9,412 bases of DNA. Origin: Alphaproteobacteria bacterium (lineage in GTDB: Bacteria > Pseudomonadota > Alphaproteobacteria > Micavibrionales > Micavibrionaceae). Location of the stretch: NCBI GenBank assembly GCA_021776015.1, contig JAJFGT010000153.1:1-9412 (forward strand). Reading direction: 5' to 3'. The position numbers and the translations under genes are program-made. Below the pieces are notes generated by a model that was not told where the DNA came from, did no database searches, and saw only the letters and a list, made by a program, of their open reading frames with translations. Below are positions 7,510 through 9,412 of this stretch, in pieces. Each line of letters opens with the position of its first letter. The stretch's first letter is position 1.

Positions 7510-8421
7510 TTAGCCTACTACAGTTAACTGTTTTACCTGCGGGGTCTTATCTGGACTGTTTGTATTATGATTGGAATATTTTGTACAGACTAAGCTTTTA
7601 ACTTTTTTCATCTGGTCGTGTAACTGATCAGCAATATCAGGGAAAACATCAATAATAATCTTCTCAGCTAATTGAACATAGCTTTCAATTTTTATATAAT
7701 CATTAGGCGAGTCAATAACGCCTTCTAGAATACGAACAGACTCATCGATAGCACTTATAGAATGACCTTTATATTTAGCAATCAACCTATCTGCAAAATA
7801 CTCAGAACTCTGATGAGTCGTCTCACCTGTGGCCACCTTTATAAGCTCAACACTACTTTCAAACGCGGCCTGATGGTCTGAAATCGTTCTTGAGTACTGA
7901 CCCCGTTTAATGTGCTTGGACATTACAAACAGATTTACCATAAGCTCTTCGTATAAATGCTTTATCTTCCCCGTTGAATCAGGATTAGCTGTATATCTCT
8001 CTATAAATTCTTTTGCTGATTCAGGTAATTCTTCATTGTCTGATCTATAATCATTGGCCCAGCAATAATCTGTTGACCCATAAACACGAGGAGACTCAAT
8101 AAGAGGGGATTTGGGCTTCACTCCTTTGAGCGCCATATAAACGTCTAGCTGAAATGGTTCTCCCGTCGGCATATCACACAAAAACATAAACCCGATTCCA
8201 CCATAATCAGCCACACGATTATCGTAGCAAAAAATAGATATTGGATAATTATCCTCGAGGTAATTTATAATAGAATTTAAGGTATCTTCTAGCTTTTCGG
8301 GGTCTACAACAGTAAAAAGATCTATATCCGAATATATATCAGCATTTTCATAAGAAAAAGAACCCCTAAGATATGCTTCTGCAATATGTTGGTTATCTAT
8401 CAAGTGATCTAGAACACTCAC
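7510..8421 (-). CDS. Nucleotidyltransferase-domain protein, pol-beta superfamily
   Basis: The signature of the pol-beta nucleotidyltransferase fold is clear: GS (20-21) followed by YSDIDL (30-35) with the Asp32/Asp34 metal pair, and a third acidic residue, Asp93, in FQLDVY. Such enzymes transfer NMP to a small molecule, protein or RNA; the specificity here is unknown. Aminoglycoside-type adenylyltransferases and toxin-antitoxin MNT proteins are relatives. The remaining residues up to 303 are mostly helical with a polar tail. The GTG start at 8421 has only a weak ribosome-binding site (GAAG). The same frame is open for a further 42 codons upstream but contains no ATG, GTG or TTG, so the start is uncertain and a lost 5' end is possible. 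It is the first gene of the repeat-bracketed pair. Confidence 0.82.
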   Translation of the reverse strand: MSVLDHLIDNQHIAEAYLRGSFSYENADIYSDIDLFTVVDPEKLEDTLNSIINYLEDNYPISIFCYDNRVADYGGIGFMFLCDMPTGEPFQLDVYMALKGVKPKSPLIESPRVYGSTDYCWANDYRSDNEELPESAKEFIERYTANPDSTGKIKHLYEELMVNLFVMSKHIKRGQYSRTISDHQAAFESSVELIKVATGETTHQSSEYFADRLIAKYKGHSISAIDESVRILEGVIDSPNDYIKIESYVQLAEKIIIDVFPDIADQLHDQMKKVKSLVCTKYSNHNTNSPDKTPQVKQLTVVG

Positions 8422-8681
8422 TAGAACTTCAGATTGAGGGAGCTCGTGTTGGTTGGTATCATTTAAGAAAGAACGTATATCGCGATCAACAATACCATTG
8501 CCAGATCCCGTAGACCACTCACTACTCAGCGACGATATATATATTACACAGCCCCTCTAACGCATTTGAATTTGAGCAGAAGGTATATTTACTCTCGAAA
8601 AATTGCAAGATAAATTATGGCAAAATGCAAAAACATTCACAAAAAATGACGGTGCTAGAAACGGGAGGAGCAGAGAGCCCC
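8422..8681. other. Leader region of the bracketed gene pair
   Basis: No complete gene is visible between the nucleotidyltransferase start and repeat copy B. The stretch holds a candidate minus-strand promoter (8614-8642), an alternating AT run (about 8536-8545), and an extension of the nucleotidyltransferase frame to a TAG near 8550 that has no usual start codon. From about 8551 to 8681 I see no coding signal. The edge at 8681 is where similarity between the two repeat copies ends. Confidence 0.5.
8614..8642 (-). promoter_or_regulatory. Candidate promoter of the nucleotidyltransferase-hydrolase pair
   Basis: On the minus strand TTGTGA (8642-8637, four of six) and CATAAT (8619-8614, five of six) are spaced by 17 bases. 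Transcription would start near 8607, giving a leader of about 190 bases before the GTG start. The promoter lies inside the bracketed block, so the block would carry its own expression signal. Sequence match only. Confidence 0.35.
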
Positions 8682-8726
8682 TTTTATTCTTGTTATTTAT
8701 TAGATGGTTTGAGGGGTGATTTTTAG
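8682..8726. repeat. Direct repeat copy B (beside tRNA-Arg)
   Basis: This is the partner of 6632-6676 (43 of 45 positions identical, same orientation, offset 2050 bp). It lies 20 bases beyond the CCA end of tRNA-Arg. Here the repeat is followed, in the minus direction, by GGGGCTCTCTG rather than by the pgk start codon. It therefore resembles the original left half of a tRNA-Arg to pgk spacer that was split by insertion. Confidence 0.92.
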
Positions 8727-8746
8727 GATGTGTATATATAAATAAA

Positions 8747-8823
8747 TGGTGCGCCCTAGAGGATTCGAACCTCTGGCCTCTGGCTCCGGAAACCAACGCT
8801 CTATCCAACTGAGCTAAGGGCGC
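8747..8823 (-). tRNA. tRNA-Arg (anticodon CCG)
   Basis: A full 77-base cloverleaf is visible on the minus strand. The acceptor stem is GCGCCCT/AGGGCGC, the D arm is GCTC...GAGC, the anticodon stem is TTGGT/GCCAG with loop TTCCGGA, the variable loop is AGGCC, and the T arm is AGAGG-TTCGAAT-CCTCT. Discriminator A and an encoded CCA follow. Loop positions 34-36 are CCG, which reads the CGG arginine codon. The body closely resembles E. coli tRNA-Arg(CCG). Position 32 is U, the type of base that TrmJ, encoded just upstream, can 2'-O-methylate. No strong terminator follows. Confidence 0.97.
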
Positions 8824-8826
8824 ACG

Positions 8827-8842
8827 ATCAAGGTCTCTTGAT
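8827..8842 (-). other. Perfect hairpin just upstream of tRNA-Arg
   Basis: ATCAAG and CTTGAT form a 6-bp stem around a 4-base loop, ending 3 bases before the tRNA 5' end. There is no T tract, so it is not a terminator. In the precursor transcript it would sit next to the RNase P cleavage point and might affect processing. That role is inference. Confidence 0.4.
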
Positions 8843-8870
8843 AACACCCTCCTCAATTTTCTTCAATATA

Positions 8871-8876
8871 ATTATA
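8871..8876 (-). promoter_or_regulatory. Possible -10 element for tRNA-Arg
   Basis: A perfect TATAAT (minus strand) lies just past the trmJ stop codon and about 48 bases upstream of the tRNA 5' end. The matching -35 region, TAATTG inside the end of trmJ, is poor. It may give the tRNA its own promoter, or the tRNA may be carried on the trmJ transcript. Confidence 0.3.
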
Positions 8877-8879
8877 GGG

Positions 8880-9412
8880 TCATTTCTTATTCCCAATTAG
8901 GGCAGAGATAATGCCATGGAATGTCTTGGCTTCCTGTGCACTCATTTGTGTACGGGAGAGCATGTTTTTAATGTTGTTCATTGTCGGAGAACGCGTTTCT
9001 GGAGTTCTAAAAAAATGATGTGATACAAGCTCCGTTTCAAGTCTTGTATAAAGCTTAACCATATCTTCTCCTGTTGCGGGAATATTTTTCTTCATATCTA
9101 GATCAATAGGGGGCGCATCAAAAATATACTGTGACCATTCATAGGCAATGATTAAAACAGCTTGAGCTAAGTTTAGAGATGAAAATTGGGGGTTAAGAGG
9201 AATAGAAATCAGGTTGTCAGCAAGGGATATATCTTGATTATCTAATCCTGCACGTTCGCCACCAAATACAATCCCCACTTTTCCGCCATCAGAAATAGAA
9301 GAATAAATGGCCTGTGTTGCAGAGGAGGGGGTCATCACGGGTTTGAGCAAGTCTCGTTTTCGGGCGGTTGTTGCATAGAGGGTTGTGATGTCATGAATGG
9401 CTGCTTCAAGGG
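8880..9412 (-). CDS. trmJ: tRNA (cytidine/uridine-32 2'-O)-methyltransferase TrmJ, 5' end outside window
   Basis: The frame is open to the right window edge, giving 177 visible codons and missing the N-terminus. It belongs to the SPOUT methyltransferases that use S-adenosylmethionine with a trefoil knot and act as dimers. Visible family motifs, in order, are LYATTARKRD, VGIVFGGERAGLDNQD and IPLNPQFSSLNLAQAV, the last being the knot/cofactor region. A helical C-terminal tail of the TrmJ type follows. TrmJ methylates the ribose at tRNA position 32. The related TrmH/SpoU enzymes share the fold, but the ATTAR and GERAGL motifs favour TrmJ. The stop is 56 bases upstream of tRNA-Arg on the same strand. 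Confidence 0.92.
   Translation of the reverse strand, partial: LEAAIHDITTLYATTARKRDLLKPVMTPSSATQAIYSSISDGGKVGIVFGGERAGLDNQDISLADNLISIPLNPQFSSLNLAQAVLIIAYEWSQYIFDAPPIDLDMKKNIPATGEDMVKLYTRLETELVSHHFFRTPETRSPTMNNIKNMLSRTQMSAQEAKTFHGIISALIGNKK

Noticed and set aside
6632..8726. Classical insertion sequence or transposon
   Set aside because: No transposase, no terminal inverted repeats, and a 45-bp imperfect direct repeat is much longer than normal target-site duplications.
8682..8823. Standard tRNA attachment site with part of the tRNA duplicated
   Set aside because: The repeated segment stops 20 bp short of the tRNA CCA end and contains no tRNA sequence, so it is not the usual tRNA-end duplication.
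8557..8856. 99-codon minus-strand frame across the tRNA gene, starting with a strong GAGGAGG ribosome-binding-like sequence
   Set aside because: It reads straight through tRNA-Arg and yields the APLAQLDRALVSGARGQRFESSRAHH-type peptide known as a spurious translation of tRNA genes; the rest is intergenic and repeat sequence.
1..9412. CRISPR array, rRNA genes, replication origin
   Set aside because: No regularly spaced repeats, no rRNA-like sequence and no clustered DnaA-box pattern were seen.

Overview
The window looks like chromosome from an AT-leaning alphaproteobacterium. The signs are a DUF2336 protein (a family typical of Alphaproteobacteria), a transaldolase/FSA gene divergent from priA, an MBL hydrolase with the GNWGKCDP / NPKNRR signature common in that class, and A/T-biased codon ends. 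A host-associated lineage such as Holosporales would fit, but that is inference; no rRNA or marker gene here settles it.

Left part (1-3969): an unidentified partial gene leaves the left edge on the minus strand. Upstream of it lies a short transaldolase (F6P-aldolase family), also minus. Divergent from that, priA encodes a complete replication-restart helicase with all motifs and all eight zinc cysteines. A 180-residue protein of unknown function follows and ends at a clear intrinsic terminator.

Middle (3970-6630): a non-coding stretch of about 275 bp holds a strong intrinsic terminator on the minus strand that matches no gene, a candidate plus-strand promoter and a 16-bp palindrome. A DUF2336 gene follows. 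It converges on pgk (phosphoglycerate kinase, minus), and the two stop codons overlap by 4 bp.

Right part (6631-9412, all minus strand): in transcription order, trmJ (partial at the window edge), tRNA-Arg(CCG), a nucleotidyltransferase, an MBL-fold hydrolase of PhnP type, then pgk. The nucleotidyltransferase/hydrolase pair is bracketed by a 45-bp direct repeat (43/45 identical, 2050 bp apart). One copy is the immediate 5' leader of pgk; the other sits 20 bp past the tRNA 3' end. The simplest reading is that the order was once trmJ - tRNA-Arg - pgk and that a two-gene block of about 2 kb was inserted. This is the most notable feature of the window.

Functionally, pgk and the transaldolase belong to central carbon metabolism, priA to replication restart, and trmJ with tRNA-Arg to translation. 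The bracketed pair looks like accessory cargo, possibly a small nucleotide-modification module of unknown role.
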